Below are positions 21,872 to 29,792 of a stretch of DNA of 33,384 bases, piece after piece. Made by a program: the position numbers and the translations under genes. The stretch is from an uncultured Bacteroidales bacterium. GTDB taxonomy: Bacteria > Bacteroidota > Bacteroidia > Bacteroidales > F082. The notes under the pieces were generated by a model. That model searched no databases. It worked only from the letters and a program-made list of their open reading frames with translations, and had not been told where the DNA came from. The stretch is taken from positions 1 to 33,384 of the forward strand of contig CAMJHP010000032.1 in the NCBI GenBank assembly GCA_946405575.1. Direction: 5' to 3'. Within the stretch, counting starts at the first letter, position 1. Each line of letters opens with the position of its first letter.

Positions 21872-22900
21872 TTATGTACGTTTTTTCTTGTTTTTCCCAG
21901 CTGGCTTGTTTAGAAGGGCTTGCGCCAAAAGGATGAAGATGGCCTCTGTCGTTTCTTCGGTGCAACCTTGTTGGAGCGACCTGCTGTAGGTGGCAGTGGC
22001 ATCGGAGAGATCGATGTCGAACAAATCGCCAATGGTTTTGAAATACTCCTTTTGCGTCGGTTTCTTCCTTGTCTTACGGTCAATGATGCATCCGGATTCA
22101 TAAAGTGCCAGGAAGACGCGAATGAGGTCGATTTCGGAGATTTGTTTGCTGATGGCCAGGTGGGATGTGTAGGTTGAGGCGAGTTCATCGTTATGCAATC
22201 CTTCCTTGGTTTTCACCATCTCTTGGAAATCTCCGTTGATGTCGGCAAGGAGGTAGGTCAGCACTTTATAGAGGTTGGCCGTCTTGACCTTGTCGACGGC
22301 TTGAAGCAGGTCTTGGACATGGACATAGCCATGACGAGCCGCTTCGATTGTATCGAGAGGTAGAAGATATTGGTTTTTCTTGTCGGTTAATGGCGATGGA
22401 ATGGATGCACAGAGCGCATCATATTGTTTCTGAAGGGAGTGATACTTTTCTTTCCAATCTTCCTCAGGCTCATCAAGTTCGTTGGCCAGTTGTTCAAATG
22501 TCTTGAAATAGTCAGAATTAACATCTACTGCACGTTTGATGGATGAGATAAGGAAACGGCTCTTCCTGTCGTTGCGTAGCCGTAGCAGCACGAAATCGAC
22601 CGACAGGACGATTTCTGCCGCGTAGGTGTCGAGAAGACGTTTGCGGACTTTGAAGAAATGATTCTGGACAAAGTTTTCTTCGGGGTGCTGCTCTTTTGCG
22701 AAATCGTTCATCAAAGAATACGCTTCCCTGAAAATCACGTGCGCGGGATGCCAGATAGGATAATGCCTGTTGCTGGCGGTGTCGAACGTGTTGATTTCAA
22801 GCAGGGTTTCATAAATCATTTCGTTAAGTGGCCCCAAGACGGGGTCATTCAGATAGCCGTCCAGGTCGGCATGGATCTTAAATGATGATATTGCTGTCAT
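21872..22900 (-). CDS. RteC-like hypothetical protein
   Basis: The 342-residue product is helical throughout. Its C-terminal part (about 255-325: EIDLIRVFLALYESGCI, then KEYFKTIGDLFDIDLSDATATY) resembles the C-terminus of RteC, a regulator of excision in Bacteroides conjugative elements. The N-terminal half (HADLDGYLNDPVL, LMNDFAKEQHPEENF) also fits loosely. No DNA-binding motif is obvious. It lies between the integrase terminator and the HTH operon. A regulatory role is inferred from similarity and position. Confidence 0.65.
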   Translation of the reverse strand: MTAISSFKIHADLDGYLNDPVLGPLNEMIYETLLEINTFDTASNRHYPIWHPAHVIFREAYSLMNDFAKEQHPEENFVQNHFFKVRKRLLDTYAAEIVLSVDFVLLRLRNDRKSRFLISSIKRAVDVNSDYFKTFEQLANELDEPEEDWKEKYHSLQKQYDALCASIPSPLTDKKNQYLLPLDTIEAARHGYVHVQDLLQAVDKVKTANLYKVLTYLLADINGDFQEMVKTKEGLHNDELASTYTSHLAISKQISEIDLIRVFLALYESGCIIDRKTRKKPTQKEYFKTIGDLFDIDLSDATATYSRSLQQGCTEETTEAIFILLAQALLNKPAGKNKKKRT

Positions 22901-22937
22901 GGCTATAAAGATTTAAGAGTGCGCGAAATGGAGCGAT

Positions 22938-22967
22938 AAAAAAAGCCCAGCGGAGCGCCGGGCTTTT
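22938..22967 (-). terminator. Rho-independent terminator of the integrase gene
   Basis: The minus strand has AGCCCGGCG (22964-22956) pairing with CGCTGGGCT (22952-22944), one internal mismatch, followed by seven T residues. It begins a few bases after the integrase stop. Confidence 0.85.
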
Positions 22968-22970
22968 GAT

Positions 22971-24380
22971 TCATTCTTCGTCTTCGTCAATCTCTGGATC
23001 GATGAAGAGGAGGTTGTTTACCTTCAATCGCTTCTTTGGGCTGATGGTGCCTTGATAGCCTCGGAGGACGTTCTTGGAATCGACGTGGCCGACCATGGAG
23101 TCGATGAAGGCATCGGAGATGCCATGCCAGGTTAGCGTGGTGATGTAAGAATTACGAGCGGTGGAAGCGGTGACGGGACGGATGCCGAGCTTTTCACAAA
23201 CGCCTTTCATGCCTTTGCGGATTTGGCGGTTGAAGTCGTGGGTGCGGCTTTCCATTTCCGGCTCATACTTGGCATCACGGAGGATCTGCGGGAATACGAG
23301 CTTGCCTTTCACGGGCTTGCTGGCGTATTTGCCGAGCAGCTTCTCCAATGGTTCCGTGACGGGAATACGGACGGTTACCTTCACCTTGTCGGCTATCTTG
23401 CCACGGATGTAGGACAACTCCTTATTATAGAAGTAGTCGTCGTTCCATACGAGGGTGGACAGGTCTTTCAGATTGCTGCCGTTGCAGAGATAGAGGATGA
23501 GCCACCAGTCGGCGGCTTTTCTCCCGGGGCCTTTATAATCGCGAATCTTCACGATGTCGGTGACTGGGATGTAGTCCTCTTTGCGACGGGTGCCTTGCTT
23601 GATGGAGAACTTGGGCACCTCGCCGATGATCTTCTTTTCGCCCAGGCTGTTCATGACGGCACGGAGGGCGCGAAGATAGATGCTCTTGGTGGAGTCGGAC
23701 AGGCCGGCCTCATCCATCGAAGCCGTCCATTGCTTGATGACGTTCTCGTCAACGAAAGACGGGGGGACCTTGGATTTCTTGCCTTTGACGACAAGCGTTT
23801 TCTCCTTGGTGCGTTTCTTGGTGAGGCTTGTGATGGAACAGCCAAGGAAACGATAGAAGCTCTTGAGGGCTGTGCTGTACTGAAGGCGGGTCTTCTCGGT
23901 GTTCTTGCTCTCGCCAAACTGGATCCAGTATTCGAGGAGCGTGGGGGCTTCCGGTGTCTTGGTCTCAGGGTTGGCGATGGCCTTTTTGAGATTCTCAAAG
24001 GTGAATTTCTTCTCGACATTGAGAGCGACGACGGCATCATAGATTTTGGTGAAGGCCTTCGTGACTTGGCTTTTGGCCTTGTGGAGGGGTGAAGAGCCGT
24101 TTTTGAGGGTGAAGATTTTGGCGTAGTCGTCGTCGGAAACGCAGACTCCAGTTGCGTGGAGCCACTTTTCGCCTTGGTAGGTTACACGGATGTAAATGGG
24201 GTAAGTACCGTCCTTTTTTTGGCGCCTGATATCTAGGAAAGCGCGGAGGTAAACTTGCTCCGAAGCGTTTTTGAGCATCGGCTCATAGGCAGAGGGGTTA
24301 ATTTTCATTTTTCTAACAATTTGGTTATCTATGCGTTGCTTTGTATTTTTTGCCCATGGGATGGGTTGAAATTTGCCCAT
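22971..24380 (-). CDS. Tyrosine recombinase / site-specific integrase
   Basis: The 469-residue protein has an N-terminal arm-binding domain (VYLRAFLDIRRQKKDGTYPI), a SAM-like core-binding domain (about 150-290) and a C-terminal catalytic domain. The RxxR-box Arg is R409 in TARNSYITTL, the second histidine position is in MVGHVD, and the nucleophile is Y442 in LRGYQGTI. The first catalytic Arg position is replaced in LCNGSNLKDLSTL, as in many Bacteroidota integrases of this group. It should integrate and excise the island at tRNA-Pro, whose 3' half lies 127 bp upstream of the start. An inner ATG at 24308 is an alternative start. Confidence 0.92.
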   Translation of the reverse strand: MGKFQPIPWAKNTKQRIDNQIVRKMKINPSAYEPMLKNASEQVYLRAFLDIRRQKKDGTYPIYIRVTYQGEKWLHATGVCVSDDDYAKIFTLKNGSSPLHKAKSQVTKAFTKIYDAVVALNVEKKFTFENLKKAIANPETKTPEAPTLLEYWIQFGESKNTEKTRLQYSTALKSFYRFLGCSITSLTKKRTKEKTLVVKGKKSKVPPSFVDENVIKQWTASMDEAGLSDSTKSIYLRALRAVMNSLGEKKIIGEVPKFSIKQGTRRKEDYIPVTDIVKIRDYKGPGRKAADWWLILYLCNGSNLKDLSTLVWNDDYFYNKELSYIRGKIADKVKVTVRIPVTEPLEKLLGKYASKPVKGKLVFPQILRDAKYEPEMESRTHDFNRQIRKGMKGVCEKLGIRPVTASTARNSYITTLTWHGISDAFIDSMVGHVDSKNVLRGYQGTISPKKRLKVNNLLFIDPEIDEDEE

Positions 24381-24408
24381 GATTTGCCCATGTGATTAAA
24401 AATACATG

Positions 24409-24416
24409 CAAAAATA
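24409..24416 (-). promoter_or_regulatory. Possible promoter of the integrase gene
   Basis: The minus strand reads TATTTTTG (TAnnTTTG) 28 nt upstream of the ATG at 24380; a TTG lies about 23 nt further upstream, slightly long spacing. Confidence 0.4.
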
Positions 24417-24435
24417 CATATAAATGATGATATAT

Positions 24436-24485
24436 GCAAGTGTTTGATAAAGAAATAATTAAAGAAAAATGTAAGTGGTTGATAA
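24436..24485. repeat. Direct repeats near att: candidate integrase arm sites
   Basis: gcaagtgtttgataa (24436-24450) and gtaagtggttgataa (24471-24485) are direct copies with two mismatches, 35 bp apart, between the integrase start and the att core. This is the place expected for arm-type binding sites. Confidence 0.4.
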
Positions 24486-24506
24486 TGTGGGAAAAGTGTG
24501 TTTTTA

Positions 24507-24551
24507 TGCTTTGGGAGCAGGGGGTCGAAGGTTCGAATCCTTTTGCCCCGA
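24507..24551 (+). other. Right attachment site: 3' half of tRNA-Pro(UGG)
   Basis: The sequence gives the anticodon loop TTTGGGA with anticodon TGG (24512 region), the 3' anticodon stem GCAGG (24517-24521), a variable loop GGGTC, a T arm GAAGG-TTCGAAT-CCTTT (24527-24543) and the acceptor strand TGCCCCG plus discriminator A (24544-24551). A C1-G72 acceptor end fits tRNA-Pro. The 5' half (D arm and acceptor strand) is absent, so this is the copy made by integration into the tRNA, not a working tRNA. Homology begins around 24507; the exact crossover core cannot be set without the left att. Confidence 0.88.
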
Positions 24552-24563
24552 CTTGAAAATCAA

Positions 24564-24597
24564 GGAGTTACAAGGGTTTGTGACTCCATTTTTTTGG
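24564..24597 (+). terminator. Host terminator of tRNA-Pro, displaced by the island
   Basis: ggagttac (24564-24571) pairs with gtgactcc (24580-24587, one G-U), followed by att and a T run. It lies 12 nt after the tRNA 3' end, the normal place for its terminator. Confidence 0.7.
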
Positions 24598-24683
24598 CCT
24601 TTTCAGAAATCAGGACACAAAAAGGACACGCTTTTTCGATAGCATTTCTATCGCTTTGTGGTGCAACACCGAACATCTGCCAA

Positions 24684-26369
24684 CTAATATCCGTCAACTA
24701 TCCTCACCCTACGCAAATCTAACAGATTCGTAGGATTACTACCCATCTCCTTCACCCGTTTGTTCACAAAACGCAACACCTCGTCGTAGAACAAGACCAC
24801 CACAGGTGCATCCAACATCATCAGGCTGTCCATCTTGGTATAATAAAATGCACGCTGCTCCAAATTGTTACAAAGCAAAGCTTTTTCATACAATTTGTCG
24901 TACTTTGGGTTGGTATAATGCGTGTAATTAGGTCCTGAGGGAGCAAAGTTCGATGATGTGAACAAGGATAGATAATTCTCGGCATCGGGATAGTCGGCCA
25001 CCCATGAAGAACGGAAGAATGGCAAGCTGCCGTTGCTTCTCATACTGCGCATCGTAGCGGGCGGCATCACCTCCATCTTACACTGCAAGCCGATTTGCTC
25101 CACCTGACTCTGCACAAACTTTCCGATGTCAGCATAGTCGGCCACGGTAGAAAGTTGCAGCAGATAGCCTTCCAAATGGTTTTCTGCCACAAGTCGTTGG
25201 GCACGCTTCAAGTCATAACCATAACCAATCGTGCTACTATGTCCAGGCAAACCCACGGGAATCATCCCCCCCGTTCCAGGTTCGCCGATACCATTGCGCA
25301 GGTAACGCAACATCTTCTCGCGGTCAATACAAAGGTTGACTGCCTGCCGCAAAGCACGAGCTCGTTCAGGACCAAGCGGGTCGTTTGGATCGATGAAAAA
25401 AGAGAAATACTCTGTATTCAAGTACGGCTCAGTAATCAATTCGATTTTGTCCTCGTATTTCTTGCGCAGATTGCCGTCATAAGTCAGCAACTCGTCCTTG
25501 TAGCGTGCGTCGATGCCCGACATAAAATCAAACTTACCCTTGATGAACTCCAAAAAAGCCACTTGTTTGTCGATGAGGAAGCTAACAGAAACCGCGTCAA
25601 TGTATGGTAGCCTCTCCCCTGCCGCATCGCGCTCAAAATAATTGGGATTCTTGCGGAAAACGAGCTTCACACCTTCTTTCCAATACTGGAACTTAAACGG
25701 TCCCGTCCCCACGGGATGACTGCGGAAGTCGTCGCCGTAATACTCGACAGCTTCATGTGGCACCACCGAGGCGTATGTCATAGACAAAATGCCCAAAAAC
25801 GGAGGAAAAGGCTTCGACAATTCGATTTGGAAAGTAGTGTCATCCAAGGCCGTGAAAGCATAATGGTCACCATCGTGCTTGACAGACGAAAAAATCCATA
25901 GCCCTGGCGAATTCAATGTTTTGTCCACCACACGGTTGAAAGAATAGACGAAGTCTTCAGCGGTGACGAAACGAGACTTTGCGGTTGGCCCTTCGACGGG
26001 TTCAGGGACCTCAATTAGCGAAGGTCGTTGAACTTGTCGAAACGCCGATTGTACAAAGAAACATGTATCCTCATGAAACCTCACATCATCCCGCAGATGG
26101 AATGTGTAACGCAAACCATCCTCACTGATGTCCCACGACTTAGCGACCATCGGGACTAGGTTCATCTTGTCATCGAAAGCGACAAGGCTATTGAACACTT
26201 GGTTGCAAGCCCAAATATGCGGCAAATCCTTGGCATAGATTGGATCAAGGGTCAGGATGCCGGCGGATTCATTGTACTTGAAGATAGCCAATCCATCTTC
26301 AGAATCTTGACGTTTGCCACAAGATACCAACAGCAACACCGATAATATGCCAATTAACAACTTTCGCAT
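24684..26369 (-). CDS. ABC transporter substrate-binding lipoprotein, peptide/nickel family (SBP_bac_5)
   Basis: The 561-residue protein has a lipoprotein signal (MRKLLIGILSVLLLVSCGKR, lipid-bearing C17) and the family 5 fold: ILTLDPIYAKDLPHIWACNQ, VAKSWDISEDGLRYTFHLRD, TAEDFVYSFNRVVD, then GTGPFKFQYWKEG and the C-terminal RSSWVADYPDAENYLS motif. It should bind oligopeptides or similar ligands on the outer face of the cytoplasmic membrane. No permease or ATPase gene is adjacent. About 20-30 residues between FHED and VTAEDF are extra: they are encoded by a palindromic repeat (25987-26043) and read VQRPSLIEVPEPVEGPTA. The reading frame is intact. First complete host gene beyond the island. Confidence 0.9.
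   Translation of the reverse strand: MRKLLIGILSVLLLVSCGKRQDSEDGLAIFKYNESAGILTLDPIYAKDLPHIWACNQVFNSLVAFDDKMNLVPMVAKSWDISEDGLRYTFHLRDDVRFHEDTCFFVQSAFRQVQRPSLIEVPEPVEGPTAKSRFVTAEDFVYSFNRVVDKTLNSPGLWIFSSVKHDGDHYAFTALDDTTFQIELSKPFPPFLGILSMTYASVVPHEAVEYYGDDFRSHPVGTGPFKFQYWKEGVKLVFRKNPNYFERDAAGERLPYIDAVSVSFLIDKQVAFLEFIKGKFDFMSGIDARYKDELLTYDGNLRKKYEDKIELITEPYLNTEYFSFFIDPNDPLGPERARALRQAVNLCIDREKMLRYLRNGIGEPGTGGMIPVGLPGHSSTIGYGYDLKRAQRLVAENHLEGYLLQLSTVADYADIGKFVQSQVEQIGLQCKMEVMPPATMRSMRSNGSLPFFRSSWVADYPDAENYLSLFTSSNFAPSGPNYTHYTNPKYDKLYEKALLCNNLEQRAFYYTKMDSLMMLDAPVVVLFYDEVLRFVNKRVKEMGSNPTNLLDLRRVRIVDGY
25987..26043. repeat. Palindromic repeat inserted in frame in the SBP gene
   Basis: An imperfect inverted repeat: ttcgacgggttca on the left and tgaacttgtcgaa on the right, with inner acct/aggt. 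It encodes residues about 109-128, a segment foreign to this protein family in a surface loop. Repeats of this form (peptide ending PEPVEGPT) occur widely in genomes of this group to my knowledge. Confidence 0.7.
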
Positions 26370-26417
26370 CGCCTGTTCTATTAACTACAGATTATACAGA
26401 TTTAACTGATTGTTTAC

Positions 26418-26431
26418 CAATAATTGTTTGG
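26418..26431. other. Hairpins in the lon-SBP intergenic region
   Basis: The 182-bp gap between the lon stop (26552) and the SBP start (26369) holds GGCTGC-aa-GCAGCC near 26430-26443 and GGCGC-tt-GCGCC near 26488-26499 plus several cagat/atctg repeats. None has a clear T tract on the minus strand. No gene is seen. Confidence 0.3.
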
Positions 26432-26551
26432 CTGCAAGCAGCCGATTGGTACAGATGGGTTATCGCAATCTGGAATCTGTAAAATTGGGCGCTTGCGCCG
26501 CCAAATTTATTCTCGGAAATCCGTCTCATCTGTGCAATCTGTAGTTTCTAA

Positions 26552-29047
26552 TTATTTAACCTTAAAGCCGATTACCTCGGGATGCAAGTTGTTCAGATAC
26601 TTGTTGTAGTCCAAGTCGTTCTTGTCCTGTTCCTTCTCCAAAGCGAGGTCGAGCACCTCCATCATATTTTCCACATAGTGGAAGTTCAGTCCTTCAATAT
26701 AGTCTTCCTTGATGTCTTTGATATCGTGTTCATTGTCGATGGAAAGGATAAGGTCGGTGACACCATTGCGTTTGGCGGCCAGCATTTTCTCCTTCACACC
26801 ACCCACGGGCAACACTCTGCCACGCAGCGTAATCTCACCCGTCATAGCCAGTTGGCTCTTCACCTTGCGTTGCGTGAAAGCAGAAGTCAAAGCGGTGAGC
26901 ATGGTGATACCTGCCGAGGGACCGTCCTTGGGTGTGGCACCTTCGGGGATGTGAACATGCACATTCCAAGCCTCAAACACATCAGGATTGATGTTCAGCT
27001 GTGAGGCGTGTGCCTTGATGAACTCGAAGGCGATGGTAGCGGATTCCTTCATCACCTCACCAAGATTACCGGTCAATGAGAGATGTCCCCCACCGCGGCT
27101 CAAGCTGACCTCGATGGACAGGATCTCGCCGCCCACTTGCGTCCAAGCTAAGCCCGTGGCCACACCCGGCATGGTGTGTTTCACCTCGTCTTCGTCGTGG
27201 TGCATGGGCACACCGAGCACCTTGCGCAAATCCTCTATTGTAATCTTTTTGTCAAAGACTTCTTCGCTGACCACCTGCTTGGCACGGTGGCGCATCATAT
27301 CCCCAACGCGGCGCTCCAAGTTACGGACGCCTGCCTCGCGCGTATAGTCGTCGATGATGTGCATCACGATATCCTTCGGGAAAGAGATTTGTTTGCTGTC
27401 GAGGCCGTGTTCCTTCATCTGCTTAGGAATGAGGTGACGTTTGGCGATTTCATATTTCTCCTCACGCAGGTAGCCGCTCAAGTCAATGATTTCCATACGG
27501 TCGCGCAATGCGGGATGGATGGTCGCAAGGTTATTGGCCGTTGCGATGAAAAGAATCTTCGAGAGGTCGTAGTCCAACTCGATGAAGTTGTCGTAGAAAG
27601 CATTATTCTGTTCTGGGTCAAGGATTTCGAGCAAGGCAGCCTGAGGGTCGCCATTGATGTTGTTACCGCTCACCTTATCGATTTCATCCAAAACGAAAAC
27701 AGGGTTGCTCGACTTCACCTTGCGCAGATTCTGGATGATACGGCCTGGCATAGCCCCAATGTAGGTTTTACGGTGACCACGTAATTCAGATTCGTCGCGC
27801 ACACCACCGAGTGACATTCTGACATATTTACGGTTCAATGCCCTCGCGATAGACTTGCCCAACGAGGTCTTACCCACACCAGGAGGTCCGACGAGACACA
27901 AGATGGGTGATTTCATATCGTTGCGCAGCTTCAACACAGCGAGATGCTCCACGATACGGTCTTTCACTTTGTCCAAGCCATAGTGGTCAGCATCAAGAAC
28001 GCGTTGGGCACGTTTCAGGTCAAAGTTATCCTTAGTATACTCCTCCCATGGCAAATCGACGAGGTATTGCAAATAGTTCAGCTGGATGCCGTATTCTGCT
28101 GCCTGCGGATGCGTGCGCTCCAATTTTTTCAATTCCCTATCGAAGACCTCAGCCACATCCTTCGACCATTTTTTCTTCGCTGCCTTCTCCGTCAACTCCT
28201 TGACATCCTGCTCGTTGGGACTACCGCCCAATTCCTCTTGAATCGTACGAAGTTGCTGGTTGAGGTAATATTCGCGTTGTTGTTTATCCATATCGACACG
28301 CACCTTGCTCTGAATCTGTTGCTTCAGTTCCAGCATCTGTTGCTCGTCGGTCAGCACGGCCAACAAGTCGGAAGCCATCTGGTTGAGGTTGCGAGCCTCC
28401 AAGAGTCCTTGACGGACAGGCATATCGGCCTCTACATTGCTGGCCACGAAGTTCAGCAGAAACACAGGGTCGTCGATGTTCTTGATGGCAAAGCCCGCTT
28501 CTTGCGACAGGTTGCGCGAGCGCGCGATGACCTGAATGGCCAACTCCCTCACAGATTGTATCAAAGCATTGAATTTACGCGAGTTAGGAATATCCACAGA
28601 AGCCGCGTAAGGCATCACTGTAGCTTTAATGTAAGGCTCGACCTGTGTCGGTTCCACCACTTCAAAACGACGCTTGCCCTGAATGATGACCGTGACATTG
28701 CCATCAGGCATCTCGAAAGTCTTAAGGATTTGCGCCGAGGTGCCCACCTTATACAAGTCGTCGAGCATCGGCTCCTCCACATTCGACTCCTTCTGTGCAA
28801 TGACACCTATGGACTTTCGCTTGCGGTTGTATTCCTTCACCAGTTGGATGGACTTGTCGCGTCCCACTGTGATGGGGATGACCACGCCAGGATAAAGCAC
28901 CGAGTTGCGCAAAGGCAAAATGGGCAGTTCCTCAGGCACTTCCTCTTCCTGAGAGAGGCGTCCTTCCTCGATGGTCAACACGGGGATGAACTCGGGATTG
29001 GAGTCCATCATATCTGAAAACAATTCAGTATCTAACTTTATACTCAT
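26552..29047 (-). CDS. lon: ATP-dependent Lon protease
   Basis: I chose ATG at 29047 ([17 protein letters not shown]); the frame is open to 29116 but that extension lies in the inverted-repeat leader. The 831-residue product has the N-terminal LON substrate-binding domain ([19 protein letters not shown]), a AAA+ module with Walker A GPPGVGKT (387-394) and Walker [10 protein letters not shown], and the S16 protease domain with catalytic S711 (DGPSAGI) and K754 (KEKM). It degrades misfolded and regulatory proteins in the cytoplasm. It is transcribed alone from a promoter about 260 nt upstream. Confidence 0.97.
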   Translation of the reverse strand: MSIKLDTELFSDMMDSNPEFIPVLTIEEGRLSQEEEVPEELPILPLRNSVLYPGVVIPITVGRDKSIQLVKEYNRKRKSIGVIAQKESNVEEPMLDDLYKVGTSAQILKTFEMPDGNVTVIIQGKRRFEVVEPTQVEPYIKATVMPYAASVDIPNSRKFNALIQSVRELAIQVIARSRNLSQEAGFAIKNIDDPVFLLNFVASNVEADMPVRQGLLEARNLNQMASDLLAVLTDEQQMLELKQQIQSKVRVDMDKQQREYYLNQQLRTIQEELGGSPNEQDVKELTEKAAKKKWSKDVAEVFDRELKKLERTHPQAAEYGIQLNYLQYLVDLPWEEYTKDNFDLKRAQRVLDADHYGLDKVKDRIVEHLAVLKLRNDMKSPILCLVGPPGVGKTSLGKSIARALNRKYVRMSLGGVRDESELRGHRKTYIGAMPGRIIQNLRKVKSSNPVFVLDEIDKVSGNNINGDPQAALLEILDPEQNNAFYDNFIELDYDLSKILFIATANNLATIHPALRDRMEIIDLSGYLREEKYEIAKRHLIPKQMKEHGLDSKQISFPKDIVMHIIDDYTREAGVRNLERRVGDMMRHRAKQVVSEEVFDKKITIEDLRKVLGVPMHHDEDEVKHTMPGVATGLAWTQVGGEILSIEVSLSRGGGHLSLTGNLGEVMKESATIAFEFIKAHASQLNINPDVFEAWNVHVHIPEGATPKDGPSAGITMLTALTSAFTQRKVKSQLAMTGEITLRGRVLPVGGVKEKMLAAKRNGVTDLILSIDNEHDIKDIKEDYIEGLNFHYVENMMEVLDLALEKEQDKNDLDYNKYLNNLHPEVIGFKVK

Positions 29048-29086
29048 ATAGCTTAAATTCAAGATCAAACTACTACAATTTGGTGC

Positions 29087-29207
29087 GAGACTTTGGACTT
29101 TTTTGACAATGACCAATGACTATGACATCTTCCACTAAGATTGATGATTTATAGCTTATGTAAAAGTTGTCATAGTCATTGTCACAAGTCATAGTCCAAA
29201 TTGTCTC
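29087..29207 (-). repeat. Long inverted repeat in the 5' leader of lon
   Basis: Arms of about 40 bp: gagac (29087-29091) with 29203-29207, tttggact (29092-29099) with 29193-29200, and a perfect 14-bp caatgactatgaca (29114-29127) with 29168-29181. The hairpin lies between the lon promoter and start codon. It may be a mobile palindromic repeat or a regulatory RNA structure. Confidence 0.6.
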
Positions 29208-29304
29208 GTGTCCATAATGTAATTAATCTCCTCATTAAAATCGATTCATATGGGCGACAAAATGTCAGTCCGCCGCCGTTTCACACCTTATTATATATGT
29301 GGCG

Positions 29305-29332
29305 CAAAGATACGACAATAATAATGCCAAGG
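29305..29332 (-). promoter_or_regulatory. Promoter of lon
   Basis: The minus strand has TATCTTTG at 29312-29305 and TTGGCA about 18 nt upstream. It sits just past the rpmE2 terminator, giving lon its own transcript with a leader of roughly 250 nt. Confidence 0.6.
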
Positions 29333-29364
29333 CAAAAAAAAAGCCCTCGCGACTGGCAAGAGCT
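29333..29364 (-). terminator. Rho-independent terminator of rpmE2
   Basis: On the minus strand AGCTCTTGC (29364-29356) pairs with GCGAGGGCT (29350-29342) with G-U pairs, followed by nine T residues. Confidence 0.9.
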
Positions 29365-29387
29365 TCATTCTTTTGATATGGTTCAAC

Positions 29388-29657
29388 TTACTTGGCTTCC
29401 TTCTTCTCGAAGAACTTCTTGTACTTGTTGTTGAACTTATCAACACGACCGGCGCTGTCGACGAGCTTCATCTTACCCGTGTAGAAGGGGTGTGATGCGC
29501 TGGAGATTTCGAGCTTCACCAGAGGATATTCGTTGCCGTCTTCCCACTTGATGGTTTCCTTAGTGTTGATGGTCGAGCGCGACAGGAAGGTCACGTCGTT
29601 CGACATATCTTTGAAAACAACCAGTCGATAATTCTTGGGGTGAATGTCTTTTTTCAT
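29388..29657 (-). CDS. rpmE2: Ribosomal protein bL31, type B
   Basis: The 89-residue protein begins [17 protein letters not shown] and contains [11 protein letters not shown] and the [11 protein letters not shown] motif typical of L31. It lacks the CxxC zinc-binding cysteines, which defines the type B (zinc-independent) form. It belongs to the large ribosomal subunit. It has its own promoter and terminator. Confidence 0.96.
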   Translation of the reverse strand: MKKDIHPKNYRLVVFKDMSNDVTFLSRSTINTKETIKWEDGNEYPLVKLEISSASHPFYTGKMKLVDSAGRVDKFNNKYKKFFEKKEAK

Positions 29658-29686
29658 CGCTTTCTTTCCTTTTGATTTTGAGTGTG

Positions 29687-29694
29687 CAAAAGTA
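29687..29694 (-). promoter_or_regulatory. Promoter of rpmE2
   Basis: The minus strand reads TACTTTTG followed by CAC, 29 nt upstream of the ATG at 29657; a TTG lies about 22 nt upstream. Confidence 0.55.
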
Positions 29695-29792
29695 CAACAT
29701 TTTATTGGAATGGCAATCGGTTTGGAGAAAAAATTTTACACAATACTTTAATAAACTATAATTCAATAAATTAAACCATATACCGTTTCTCT

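Larger units (their letters stand above)
1..24551. mobile_element. Integrated genomic island inserted at tRNA-Pro; left end outside window
   Basis: The right boundary is the tRNA-Pro(UGG) 3' half at 24507-24551, with the integrase gene directly beside it. Because only the 3' half of the tRNA is present, the intact tRNA and the left att copy must lie to the left; I found no second copy of the att sequence in the window, so the left end is not seen. Core genes (integrase, RteC-like, two HTH proteins, primase/helicase pair) occupy 18.7-24.4 kb; defence cargo (MmeI-like enzyme, DUF4143 ATPase, McrBC, WYL regulator and a four-gene unknown operon) occupies 3.5-17.3 kb; repeats and an IS lie at 0-3.5 kb. 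No relaxase, conjugation or capsid gene is visible. It could be two nested elements; the exact left limit is unknown. Confidence 0.75.

Noticed and set aside
23223..24092. 289-codon + strand frame
   Set aside because: Antisense to the integrase gene; no family motifs.
24507..24551. Functional tRNA-Pro gene
   Set aside because: The acceptor 5' strand, D arm and most of the 5' anticodon stem are missing.
24498..24722. 74-codon frame across the att site
   Set aside because: It covers the tRNA fragment and its terminator, so it is not a gene.
27944..29017. 357-codon + strand frame
   Set aside because: Antisense to lon, whose motifs are unambiguous.
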